A stretch of DNA of 64,000 bases from Phreatobacter sp. Its GTDB lineage: Bacteria > Pseudomonadota > Alphaproteobacteria > Rhizobiales > Phreatobacteraceae. The notes beneath the pieces are model-generated. The model saw only the letters and a list, made by a program, of their open reading frames with translations. It was not told the origin of the DNA and did no database searches. The position numbers and the translations under genes are program-made. The DNA lies in assembly GCF_027532945.1 (NCBI RefSeq), contig NZ_JAPZTZ010000020.1:37750-101749 (forward strand), in the 5' to 3' direction. This document shows positions 43,922 to 52,768 of the stretch, piece by piece (the first letter of the stretch is position 1; every line of letters starts with the position of its first letter).

Positions 43922-44575
43922 TCACATGGCGATGCCGAGGACGCGCGCGAGCGGGATATTGTTGGTCCCGACAGTGAGCCGCGGCGTGCCGGACGTCATG
44001 TCGACGGCGGTAACCTGGCCCTTGTGGGTGACCTGAACCTGCGTCGTCGCGGTGCCGGTGCCGCGATAGAGTTCCAGCGTATAGGGTTGGGTCCCCATGC
44101 TCTTGCCGTCGGAGCGCTTGCCGTCCCAGGAATATTCGCTCGACTGGTTGGCCGTCAGCGACACCTTCTTCTCCTGCACCACGACGCCGCTCGCATCGCG
44201 GATGCGCACCGTGTAGTCGCCGCTCTGCGTCGGCGTGAAGGTCCAGGACGCCCCCGACGATGTCGGCGATACCATGCTGGAATCGTAGGTGACGGTCTTG
44301 CCGAGATAGCCGAGCGAGGTCGTCGTCTGGTTGCCGGTCATGGCGGCGATCAGGTTGTCCAGCTTCGAGTTCGTCGCCAGCTGCTGCTCGACCTGGGAAT
44401 ACTGCACCAGCTGCTGGGTGAACTGGTTGGCGTCCATCGGCTGGGTCGGGTCCTGGTTCTTCAGCTGCGTGGTGAGCAGCTGCAGGAACGTGTCGAAATT
44501 GTTCGACAGCCGGGCCTGGGCGGTGGCGGTGCTGGTGGTGGCCGAAGACGAGCCGACCGAGGAGGTGGTGGTCAT
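43922..44575 (-). CDS. flgD: Flagellar hook assembly (capping) protein FlgD
   Basis: 217 residues. The N-terminal FlgD signature NFDTFLQLLTTQLKNQDPTQ and PMDANQFTQQLVQYSQVEQ; the middle and C-terminal part are the FlgD Ig/tudor-like domain (GSSGD-type WTFTPTQSGDYTVRIRDASG). It caps the growing hook while hook subunits are added. It starts 14 bases after the fliK stop. Ser/Thr-rich N-terminus is normal. Confidence 0.95.
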   Translation of the reverse strand: MTTTSSVGSSSATTSTATAQARLSNNFDTFLQLLTTQLKNQDPTQPMDANQFTQQLVQYSQVEQQLATNSKLDNLIAAMTGNQTTTSLGYLGKTVTYDSSMVSPTSSGASWTFTPTQSGDYTVRIRDASGVVVQEKKVSLTANQSSEYSWDGKRSDGKSMGTQPYTLELYRGTGTATTQVQVTHKGQVTAVDMTSGTPRLTVGTNNIPLARVLGIAM

Positions 44576-44589
44576 GGCGCGGCGTCCTT

Positions 44590-46005
44590 TCAGATCCGGA
44601 TATCGACGCCGCCCCTGAGGGCGGCCGCGCGGGCATAGGTGGAGGCGCTGGCCTGCAGCGCGGCGATGGTCTCGGGATCCTCGATCATCACCTGCTGGCG
44701 GGTGGATCGGGGATCCTGCTGCTGGTCCCGGGCGCTCTGGCCGCCCTGGTCCTTCAAGGAGAATTCGAGGCTGCCCTCGCTGGTCTGCACGCCGGCCTGG
44801 GTGAGCACCCGTTCGAGATTGCGCTGGTCGCGCTGCAGCAGGTCGAGGGTCTCCTGCTTCTCGACCACGAGCTTCGACTTCACATGGCCGTCGCGATCGA
44901 CAGTCAGCTGCACGTCGATGCGGCCGAGCTCGGCGGGGTCGAGGCGGATGTCGAAGCGGGTCGCCCCTTGCGAGGCGCGTGCCGCGATGGTGACGGCGAG
45001 GGCATGGACCGGCACCGGCGATCCGGCGCTGGCGGTCTGGGCGGCGACCTTCTGCGCCACCTCCATGCCGAAGGAGGACAGTGCCGCCGGTGCGGGTGTC
45101 GGCGTAGGCGGCGGGGGCGTTTCGGCCTTCGCCTGCGGCGTCGCATCGGCCTGAACCTGGGGCTCCTTGCGCTCGACCGTTGCCGCGCTGGCGGCGGTCT
45201 CGCCGCGAGGCGCGGCCGATGGCTCCGCCTTGGACGCCTTGTCGGCGGCTTCAGAGCGCGGCTTGCCCTCGGCGACAGGCTGGGCCTGTTCGGTCGTCCG
45301 CGGCTGCGCCGCATCGGCCGTCTTCGGGGCGGTCTCGGCGCTCTTCGACTGCGCCTCTGCGGTGGTCACCTCGCCAGGTGTCGTGGCCGCGACCGGGGCG
45401 GCGGCCTGCGCATCCGCGGTGCCGTCGGCAGCGGCCTGTGCGGCGGCGGTCTGGGCGGCGGCCGCATCGGCAATGGCGGGCTTTGCCGCGGCCTGGGCGG
45501 CGGGAGCGGCGGCCGTCGCGGCCGAGGCCTCAACGACAGCCTCGCCTTCCGGCTTGCCCGTCGCGGGCTGCTGGGCGGTCGGAGCCGGCGCGACGGCCGC
45601 CGCGACCGGCGCCGCGTCAGTCGGCTTCGCGTCAGCGGCGATAACCGGTTCGGTCTTGTCGGTGGTGGCTTCGTCAGCCGTTGCGGTCTTGGCCGGCGCC
45701 TCGGTGCCCTCGCTGCCGGTCTTCACGGCCTGGATGGCGTTGGTCGGCTCCTGCACCGGCTGGCCGGTGACGGTCTGGGGATTGCTCGCTTCGACCGCGG
45801 TGCCGGAATTGGCGGTCGGCCGCGTCTGCCGCGACCGCGTCACCCGGCTGTCGCGCTCCGGCTCGCCGAACTGGCGCTCCATCGCATCGAGCGCCTCGGC
45901 GAAGGCTGAACGGCCGTCGTCGCTCCGCGGCATGGCGGAGGAAGACCGGCTGCTGGCCGGGGCCGATGGGGACGAGGAAAGAGCTTGTGCCGACGACGCT
46001 GCCAC
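44590..46005 (-). CDS. fliK: Flagellar hook-length control protein FliK
   Basis: About 471 residues. Long low-complexity region (residues 40-320) rich in Ala, Thr, Glu and Pro, then the Flg_hook C-terminal domain (ATRFDIRLDPAELGRIDVQL and KLVVEKQETLDLLQRDQRNL) that switches export specificity. I chose the GTG at 46005, with AGGGGC 7 bases upstream; the more distant ATG at 46200 would overlap the divergent otnK leader. The repetitive Ala tract is the ruler region. Confidence 0.85.
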   Translation of the reverse strand: MAASSAQALSSSPSAPASSRSSSAMPRSDDGRSAFAEALDAMERQFGEPERDSRVTRSRQTRPTANSGTAVEASNPQTVTGQPVQEPTNAIQAVKTGSEGTEAPAKTATADEATTDKTEPVIAADAKPTDAAPVAAAVAPAPTAQQPATGKPEGEAVVEASAATAAAPAAQAAAKPAIADAAAAQTAAAQAAADGTADAQAAAPVAATTPGEVTTAEAQSKSAETAPKTADAAQPRTTEQAQPVAEGKPRSEAADKASKAEPSAAPRGETAASAATVERKEPQVQADATPQAKAETPPPPTPTPAPAALSSFGMEVAQKVAAQTASAGSPVPVHALAVTIAARASQGATRFDIRLDPAELGRIDVQLTVDRDGHVKSKLVVEKQETLDLLQRDQRNLERVLTQAGVQTSEGSLEFSLKDQGGQSARDQQQDPRSTRQQVMIEDPETIAALQASASTYARAAALRGGVDIRI

Positions 46006-46214
46006 GGACTGCCCCTGGAGACGCAAAATGACCTGCGACAGGTTCAGCAAGGCCCGGGCCAAGGCCGCTGCATCTAAAAGTCGTGATTTTTCAAAGCCCC
46101 GGATGAGGCGACACAGGAGATCGGGTGGAAAAGCCTGCCCTGCGCGGCAAGAATTGCCGGGCACCGCGCGACCGGATAGACCTGTCGCAACGACAAGCAC
46201 ATCAGGGCGGATCC

Positions 46215-47474
46215 ATGCTCCTCGGCTGCATCGCGGACGACTTCACCGGCGCGAGCGACCTCGCCAACACCCTGGCGAAGGGCGGCATGGCCACGATGCA
46301 ATTCGTCGGCGTGCCGGACGAGGCCGCCCCCGCGCGGTGCGAGGCCGGCGTCGTCGCCCTCAAGAGCCGCACCATCCCCGTCGCCGAGGCGGTGCGCCAG
46401 TCGCTCGAGGCTTGCGACTGGCTCCTCGCACAGGGCGCAACGCAGATCCTGTTCAAATATTGCTCGACCTTCGATTCCACGAAGGAGGGCAATATCGGCC
46501 CCGTGGCCGAGGCGCTGATCGAGCGGCTCGGCGCCGATGTCGCCGTCGTCTGCCCGGTCTTTCCGGCGACCGGCCGCACGCTGTTCAACGGCCATCTCTT
46601 CGTCAACGGCGTGCTGCTGAGCGAGAGCGGGATGCAGAACCATCCGCTCACCCCGATGACCGATCCGGATATTCGCCGCTGGCTGCGACACCAGACGAAG
46701 GGCGAGGTCGGGCTCGTGCCGTTCTCGACCGTTCGGCAGGGCGCGGAGGCGATCCGCGCGGCGCTGGGCGCCGAGGCCGCTTCCGGCCGCCGCCTCGCCG
46801 TTGTGGATGCCGTCGGCGACGACGATCTCGTCGCCATCGGTGCAGCCATCGACGGGGCGAAGCTCGTCACCGGCGGATCGGGGATCGCGCTCGGTCTGCC
46901 CGCCAATTTCCGCCGTCGCGGCCTGCTCTCGGCCACGGGGACGAGCTTCACGCCCGGCAACGGGCCCGCCGCCGTGCTCTCGGGCTCCTGCTCCAACCAG
47001 TCGCGCGCGCAGGTGAAGGCCTATACCGCGAAGCATCCCGGCCTCGCCGTCCTGCCTGATGACGTCATGAGCGGCGCCATGTCCGTCGACCAGGCCTTCG
47101 ACCATGTCATGAGCCGCATCGGCCATGCCCCCATGGTCTATTCCTCCGCCGATCCGGCCGAGGTGAAGGCCGCGCAGGAGCGCCACGGCAAGGACAAGGT
47201 GGCCGAGGCCATCGAGGGCTTCTTCGGCGAGCTCGCCGTGCGCCTCGCCGATGCCGGCGTCGCCCGCCTCGTGGTCGGCGGCGGCGAGACCTCCGGCGCC
47301 GTCGTCACCGCGCTTGAGGTCGAGCGCTTCCACATCGGCCCGGAAATCGATCCGGGCGTGCCGGCGCTGGCCGCCGAAGGACCGCGCCCGATCCGCCTCG
47401 CGCTGAAGAGCGGCAATTTCGGCGCGATTGATTTCTACGACAAGGCGCTGGCCGCACTGGGTGAAGCGCAATGA
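46215..47474 (+). CDS. otnK: 3-oxo-tetronate kinase
   Basis: 419-residue DUF1537-family sugar-acid kinase. N-terminal CIADDFTGASDLANTLAKGG binds the substrate, and the C-terminal VVGGGETSGAVVTAL the nucleotide. In the characterised pathway OtnK phosphorylates 3-oxo-tetronate to its 4-phosphate. The ATG at 46215 has AGGGCGG upstream; longer starts are unlikely. First gene of otnK-otnC-otnI. Confidence 0.93.
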   Translation: MLLGCIADDFTGASDLANTLAKGGMATMQFVGVPDEAAPARCEAGVVALKSRTIPVAEAVRQSLEACDWLLAQGATQILFKYCSTFDSTKEGNIGPVAEALIERLGADVAVVCPVFPATGRTLFNGHLFVNGVLLSESGMQNHPLTPMTDPDIRRWLRHQTKGEVGLVPFSTVRQGAEAIRAALGAEAASGRRLAVVDAVGDDDLVAIGAAIDGAKLVTGGSGIALGLPANFRRRGLLSATGTSFTPGNGPAAVLSGSCSNQSRAQVKAYTAKHPGLAVLPDDVMSGAMSVDQAFDHVMSRIGHAPMVYSSADPAEVKAAQERHGKDKVAEAIEGFFGELAVRLADAGVARLVVGGGETSGAVVTALEVERFHIGPEIDPGVPALAAEGPRPIRLALKSGNFGAIDFYDKALAALGEAQ

Positions 47475-47486
47475 TCTTGGTGACGC

Positions 47487-48131
47487 ATGAGCGATGAGGA
47501 AACGCGCGCCCGCGAGGGCCTCGTCCGCTGGGGCAAGTCCCTGTTCGACCGCGGCCTGACGCCGGGCTCCTCCGGTAATCTCAGCGTCCGCATCGCCGAC
47601 GGCTATCTCTTCACCCCGACCAATTCCTGCCTCGGCTTCCTCGACGCCGCCCGGCTGTCGAAGCTCGACGCCGCGGGCCAGCACATCAGCGGCGATCCGC
47701 CGACCAAGGAACTGCCGCTGCACTTCGCCTTCTACGAGGCGCGCCCCTCGGCGCGCGCGGTGGTGCACCTCCATTCCACCCACGCCACCGCCCTCTCCTG
47801 CCTCGCTGACACCGACCCCAACGACGCCATCCCGCCGATCACGCCCTATGTGGTGATGCGCGTCGGCAAGGTCCCCGTCGTGCCCTATACCCGCCCGGGC
47901 TCGGCCGATGTCGCCCCGTTGATCCGCGCCAAGGCGCCGGATCATCCTGCGATCCTCCTCGGCAATCACGGCCCGGTCGTTGCCGGCGCATCGCTTGAGA
48001 GCGCCGTCTTCGCCATGGAAGAGCTGGAGGAGACGGCCCGCCTCGTCCTCCTCACCCGCGGCATGGCCGTGCGCCATCTCGCCAGCCAAGAGATCGCCGA
48101 CCTCGAGGCGACGTTCAAACTCAGGGGATAG
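47487..48131 (+). CDS. otnC: 3-oxo-tetronate 4-phosphate decarboxylase
   Basis: 214-residue class II aldolase/adducin-family enzyme. Metal His in VVHLHSTHATALSCL and ILLGNHGPVV, and the phosphate-binding TPGSSGNLSVR. It decarboxylates the kinase product to dihydroxyacetone phosphate. 12 bases after otnK, 7 bases before otnI. Confidence 0.93.
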   Translation: MSDEETRAREGLVRWGKSLFDRGLTPGSSGNLSVRIADGYLFTPTNSCLGFLDAARLSKLDAAGQHISGDPPTKELPLHFAFYEARPSARAVVHLHSTHATALSCLADTDPNDAIPPITPYVVMRVGKVPVVPYTRPGSADVAPLIRAKAPDHPAILLGNHGPVVAGASLESAVFAMEELEETARLVLLTRGMAVRHLASQEIADLEATFKLRG

Positions 48132-48138
48132 GACGCCC

Positions 48139-48924
48139 ATGCCGCGCTTTTCCGCCAATCTCGGCTTCCTCTGGCAGGGCATGCCGCTCCTCGACCAGAT
48201 CGAGGCCGCCGCCCGCGCCGGCTTCCGCGCCGTTGAAATGCACTGGCCCTACGACACCGATCCGAAAGCGGTGCGCGCCGCCTGCGATCGGCTGGGTCTC
48301 ACCATGCTCGGCGTCAACACGGTGAAGGGCGACGTTGCCAAGGGCGAGAACGGCCTTGGCGCCCTGCCCGGCCGCGAGGCGGAGTTCCAGGCCGCCATCG
48401 ACCAGGCCATCGCCTGGCAGGTCGCGGCGGGCGGCAAGGCGATCCATGCCATGGCCGGCATCGTCCGTCCGGCGGAGAAGCCCGCCGCCACCGCCGTGTG
48501 GGTCGAGAACCTCTCGATCGCCGCCGATAAGGCCGCAGCCCACGGCATCACCTTGCTTCTGGAGCCGCTGAGCCCGCGCGCCGCGCCCGGCTATTTCTAT
48601 TCGACGCTCCGCGGCGCCGGCGAGATCATCGCCCGCGTGGCCAAGCCCAACGTCAAGATCATGTTCGACGTCTTCCATGTCGGCTGCGCCGAGGGCGACG
48701 TGCTGACCAACCTCAAGGCCTGGTGGCCCCATATCGGCCATGTCCAGATCGCCGCGGTGCCGAGCCGGGCCGAGCCTGACGAGGGCGAGATCGACTTCCG
48801 CACCATCTTCCACGCGCTCGACGCCCAGGGCTATGACGGCTGGGTCGGCGCCGAATATCGCCCGCGCGGCGACACCGATGCGGGCCTTGGCTGGACGAAG
48901 ACGCTGGGCGTCACACTCGGCTGA
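48139..48924 (+). CDS. otnI: 2-oxo-tetronate isomerase (hydroxypyruvate isomerase family)
   Basis: 261-residue TIM-barrel isomerase. MPRFSANLGFLWQGMPLLDQ starts the protein, then GITLLLEPLSPRAAPGYFYS with the metal Glu, VKIMFDVFHVGCAEGD, and the C-terminal WVGAEYRPRGDT. In the pathway OtnI interconverts 2- and 3-oxo-tetronate. The dehydrogenase that makes 2-oxo-tetronate is not seen in this window. Confidence 0.93.
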   Translation: MPRFSANLGFLWQGMPLLDQIEAAARAGFRAVEMHWPYDTDPKAVRAACDRLGLTMLGVNTVKGDVAKGENGLGALPGREAEFQAAIDQAIAWQVAAGGKAIHAMAGIVRPAEKPAATAVWVENLSIAADKAAAHGITLLLEPLSPRAAPGYFYSTLRGAGEIIARVAKPNVKIMFDVFHVGCAEGDVLTNLKAWWPHIGHVQIAAVPSRAEPDEGEIDFRTIFHALDAQGYDGWVGAEYRPRGDTDAGLGWTKTLGVTLG

Positions 48925-48994
48925 CCTGCCTATCTGGCGGGCGCGAACAGCGATTGTGCAGCGCAGCAATTTTACCTGTCGCCTCAAGCCGTTA

Positions 48995-49009
48995 CGCAAT
49001 AGCGTTGCG
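48995..49009. promoter_or_regulatory. Possible operator upstream of the indolepyruvate oxidoreductase gene
   Basis: CGCAA (48995-48999) and TTGCG (49005-49009), spacer TAGCG, in the 210 bases between otnI and the oxidoreductase gene. The dyad could be a regulator site; the regulator is unknown. Confidence 0.35.
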
Positions 49010-49134
49010 CCCGCCCTGCCGAGAACGAAATCGACAGAACGATTCCAGTATGACAGCGTTCTTGACCTAAGCGGCGATGAACAGCCGCGACGATTCCGGG
49101 CTCACCGAGCCCTGAAGGTCATGAGGAGACCGCG

Positions 49135-52100
49135 ATGGCGAAGGCACCCCCTGCTTCGGCCGATCTCGCCAACAGCTTGCGCTTCGACGACGTCTCGCTC
49201 GACGACAAATATGACCTGACGAAAGAGCGCGTCTTCCTCACCGGCGTGCAGGCGCTGGTCCGCCTCACCCTGATGCAGAAGGAGCGCGACCGCCGCGCCG
49301 GGCTCAACACCGCCGGCTTCGTCTCCGGCTACCGCGGCTCGCCGCTCGGCGGGCTCGACCAGGCCTTCTTCAAGGCCCAGCGCAATCTCCTCGCCAGCGA
49401 CGTCATCTTCACCCCCGGCCTCAACGAGGATCTCGCCGCCACCGCCGTCTGGGGCACCCAGCAGGCCGAGATGCGCGGCGAGGGCAAGTTCGACGGCGTC
49501 TTCGGTGTCTGGTACGGCAAGGGCCCGGGCGTCGACCGCTCCGGCGACGTGTTCCGCCACGCCAATCTCGCGGGAACCTCGCCGAATGGCGGCGTCCTCG
49601 CCCTCATGGGCGACGATCACACGGCGGAATCCTCCACCGTTGCGCACCAGTCGGAATTCCACTTCGTCGACGTGATGATGCCGATCCTGAACCCCGCCGG
49701 GGCGCAGGAGATCCTCGACTATGGCCTCTACGGCTGGGCCATGTCGCGCTATTCAGGCGTCTGGACGGCGCTGAAATGCATGAAGGACACGGTGGAATCG
49801 ACCGGCGTGGTCGACGGTGCGGTCGACCGCGTGAAGATCGTGCTGCCCGGCGACGATGAGTTCGTCATGCCGCCCGGCGGCGTCTCCATCCGGCCGAACG
49901 ACGACCGGCACGAGCAGGAAATGCGGCTGCACATGTACAAGCGCGCCGCAGCCCTCGCCTTCATCAAGGCGAACAAGCTCAACCGCATCATCACCTCAGG
50001 CGGCCGCCAGCCGAAGATCGGCATCATCACGACAGGCAAGAGCTATCTCGACGTCCGCCAGGCTCTCGACGAGCTCGGCATCGACGAGGTGAAGGCCAAC
50101 GATCTCGGCCTGCGCCTGTTCAAGATCGCCTGCCCCTGGCCGCTCGACCCGGCGGAGCTGCGCGCCTTCGTCGCCGGCCTCGACCTCGTCATCGTCGTCG
50201 AGGAGAAGCGCGCGCTGCTCGAGGTCCAGGTGCGCGAGGAGCTCTACGGCCACTCGCACCAGCCCATCGTCATCGGCAAGAAGGACGAGACGGGCGAATG
50301 GCTCTTCCCCGTCCATGGCGCCCTCGACCCCAACGACGTCGCCATCTGCATCGGCGAGCGGATCCTCAAACATGTCGGCCACAACGACCAGGTCGCCGCC
50401 AATGTTGCCCGCCTCAAAGGCGCGCAGGATGTCCTGAAGACCACCCCGGTGATTGCCACCCGCATCCCCTATTTCTGCTCGGGCTGCCCGCACAACACCT
50501 CCACCGTCGTGCCTGAGGGCATGCGGGCCTATGCCGGCATCGGCTGCCACTACATGGCGCTGTGGATGGACCGGAACACCGAAGGCTTCACCCAGATGGG
50601 CGGCGAGGGCGCCAACTGGGTCGGCGAGGCGCCGTTCTCGAAGCGCGGCCATGTCTTCCAGAACATCGGCGACGGCACCTACAACCATTCGGGCTCGCTG
50701 GCGGTGCGCTTCGCCGTCGCCTCGAAGGTGAACATCACCTACAAGATCCTCTTCAACGACGCCGTGGCCATGACCGGCGGCCAGCGCCACGAGGGTGGCC
50801 TGACCATGCCGATGATCGCCGCGCAGATGCGCGCCGAGGGTGTCGCGCGCATCGCCGTCGTCACCGACGAACCGGACAAATATGCCGGCCACGGCATCGC
50901 CTTCCCGACCGGCACGACCATCGACCATCGCGATGATCTCGACAGCGTGCAGAAGGAACTGGCGGCTGTCGGCGGCGTCTCGGTGCTGATCTACGACCAG
51001 ACCTGCGCCGCCGAGAAGCGCCGCCGCCGCAAGCGCGGCACGTTCCCGGACCCGGTGAAGCGCGTCATCATCAATGAGGCGGTCTGCGAGGGCTGCGGCG
51101 ATTGCGGCGTCGCCTCCAACTGCGTCTCGGTCCAGCCGCTGGACACCGAGTTCGGCCGCAAGCGCACCATCGACCAGTCGTCCTGCAACAAGGACTTTTC
51201 CTGCGTGAAGGGCTTCTGCCCGAGCTTCGTCACGGTGCATGGCGCCGAGCCGAAGAAGGGCCAGGCCATGGCCGTCCAGGCCGACATCTCCGCCCTGCCC
51301 GATCCGGTCATCCCCACCATCGAGCACACCTACAACGTCCTCATCGAGGGCGTCGGCGGCACGGGCATCGTCACGGTCGGCGCCATCCTCGGCATGGCCT
51401 GCCACCTCGAGAAGAAGGGCGTCGGCCTCATCGACATGGCGGGCCTCGCCCAGAAGGGCGGCGAGGTCTTCTCGCACATGCGCATCGCCCGCCTGCCGGA
51501 GGACATCCACTCCATCCGCGTCCATGCCGGCTCGGCCGATCTCGTGCTCTCCGGTGACATCGTCGTCGCCGGCGGCAAGAAGTCCCTCGCCGCCATGAAG
51601 CCGACCACCAAGGTGGTGGTGAACACGGTCGAGACCCTGCCCGGCCAGTTCACCCGCGACGCCAATTTCTCGCTGCCCTCGGAACGCCTGAAGCGGGCGA
51701 TCATCGGCCATGCCAGCCGCGAGACGACGCATCTCGTCGATGCCCAGCGCCTCGCCACGGCGCTGATGGGCAATTCCATTGCCACCAACCTCTTCCTCGT
51801 CGGCTACGCCTACCAGATCGGCGGCCTGCCGCTCACCGCCGCCGCCATCGAGCGGGCGATCGAGCTGAACGGCGAGGCGGTGAAGATGAACATCACCGCC
51901 TTCCGCTGGGGCCGCCTCTGCGCCCATGATCGCGCGGCGGTGGAGGCCCTCGTCGCGCCGGTGACGAAGCCGACCGGCATCGAGACCCTGTCGCAGAATC
52001 TGGACGAGGTCATCGCCCGCCGCATCGACCAGCTCACCCGCTACCAGAACGCGGCTTATGCGGCGCGCTATGCCGGCCTCGTCGAGACCGTGCGAAAGGC

Positions 52101-52662
52101 CGAGGCCGAGAAGGCCCCGGGCAAGCAGGGCCTCACCGAGGCGGTCGCCCGCTTCCTCTACAAACTCATGGCCTACAAGGACGAGTACGAGGTCGCCCGG
52201 CTCTATACCGACGGCAATTTCCTCAAGCAGGTCGCGAAAACCTTCGACGGCAAGGACCTGCGCTTCGAGTTCCACCTCGCCCCGCCGCTGCTCGCCCGCC
52301 CCGACGATGGCGGCCGTCCCCGCAAGATGAGCTTCGGGCCGTGGATGATGAAGGCGTTCCGCGTCCTCGCGGCGCTGAAGGGCCTGCGCGGCACCGCCTT
52401 CGACATCTTCGGCTATACCGAGGAGAGGAAGACCGAGCGGCAGCTCATCCGCGACTACGAGGCGCTGGTCGCCGAGATCTTGGCGAAGCTGACGCCCGAC
52501 AACCACGCGCTCGCCGTGGGCCTCGCCGCGATGCCTGAGAAGATCCGCGGCTTCGGCCATGTGAAGGCGCGCCATCTCGATGTCGCCCGGAAGGAAGAGG
52601 CCGCGCTGCTCGCCGAATTCCGGTCGGGCGCGAAGCCAGAGGCGAAGCTCGCTGCGGAGTGA
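49135..52662 (+). CDS. Indolepyruvate ferredoxin oxidoreductase, fused alpha/beta subunits
   Basis: 1175-residue fused IorA/IorB-type 2-oxoacid:acceptor oxidoreductase that oxidatively decarboxylates arylpyruvates to aryl-acetyl-CoA. The TPP site GDGTYNHSGSLAVRFAV and YKILFNDAVAMTGGQRHEGG; Fe-S Cys cluster from about residue 650 (CEGCGDCGVASNCVSV; SSCNKDFSCVKGFC); the gamma-domain GVGGTGIVTVGAILG in the C-terminal half. The protein stands alone, with no separate ferredoxin gene nearby. It likely serves aromatic amino acid breakdown. Start ATG 49135, AAGGTCATGAGGAG upstream. Confidence 0.93.
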   Translation: MAKAPPASADLANSLRFDDVSLDDKYDLTKERVFLTGVQALVRLTLMQKERDRRAGLNTAGFVSGYRGSPLGGLDQAFFKAQRNLLASDVIFTPGLNEDLAATAVWGTQQAEMRGEGKFDGVFGVWYGKGPGVDRSGDVFRHANLAGTSPNGGVLALMGDDHTAESSTVAHQSEFHFVDVMMPILNPAGAQEILDYGLYGWAMSRYSGVWTALKCMKDTVESTGVVDGAVDRVKIVLPGDDEFVMPPGGVSIRPNDDRHEQEMRLHMYKRAAALAFIKANKLNRIITSGGRQPKIGIITTGKSYLDVRQALDELGIDEVKANDLGLRLFKIACPWPLDPAELRAFVAGLDLVIVVEEKRALLEVQVREELYGHSHQPIVIGKKDETGEWLFPVHGALDPNDVAICIGERILKHVGHNDQVAANVARLKGAQDVLKTTPVIATRIPYFCSGCPHNTSTVVPEGMRAYAGIGCHYMALWMDRNTEGFTQMGGEGANWVGEAPFSKRGHVFQNIGDGTYNHSGSLAVRFAVASKVNITYKILFNDAVAMTGGQRHEGGLTMPMIAAQMRAEGVARIAVVTDEPDKYAGHGIAFPTGTTIDHRDDLDSVQKELAAVGGVSVLIYDQTCAAEKRRRRKRGTFPDPVKRVIINEAVCEGCGDCGVASNCVSVQPLDTEFGRKRTIDQSSCNKDFSCVKGFCPSFVTVHGAEPKKGQAMAVQADISALPDPVIPTIEHTYNVLIEGVGGTGIVTVGAILGMACHLEKKGVGLIDMAGLAQKGGEVFSHMRIARLPEDIHSIRVHAGSADLVLSGDIVVAGGKKSLAAMKPTTKVVVNTVETLPGQFTRDANFSLPSERLKRAIIGHASRETTHLVDAQRLATALMGNSIATNLFLVGYAYQIGGLPLTAAAIERAIELNGEAVKMNITAFRWGRLCAHDRAAVEALVAPVTKPTGIETLSQNLDEVIARRIDQLTRYQNAAYAARYAGLVETVRKAEAEKAPGKQGLTEAVARFLYKLMAYKDEYEVARLYTDGNFLKQVAKTFDGKDLRFEFHLAPPLLARPDDGGRPRKMSFGPWMMKAFRVLAALKGLRGTAFDIFGYTEERKTERQLIRDYEALVAEILAKLTPDNHALAVGLAAMPEKIRGFGHVKARHLDVARKEEAALLAEFRSGAKPEAKLAAE

Positions 52663-52768
52663 GGCGGCGTCCACGCTCTCCCCGCAGGGCCTGGCCCCAT
52701 CCGCCGCCTATCCCGCACCCCTGTTTCATGGCAGAGACAAACTCCCCGCGTCTCGGACGGACCCTGCC

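Noticed and set aside
44884..47059. Arg/Gly-rich plus-strand frames opposite fliK
   Set aside because: They mirror the Ala/Thr/Glu-rich ruler region of FliK.
46074..48182. 702-codon minus-strand frame opposite otnK and otnC
   Set aside because: Antisense shadow; the plus-strand genes have clear motifs.
49996..52674. Long open frame (892 codons) antisense to the indolepyruvate oxidoreductase gene
   Set aside because: Caused by GC-rich third positions; Arg/His/Asp/Gly-rich composition without any fold pattern, while the opposite strand is a clear enzyme.
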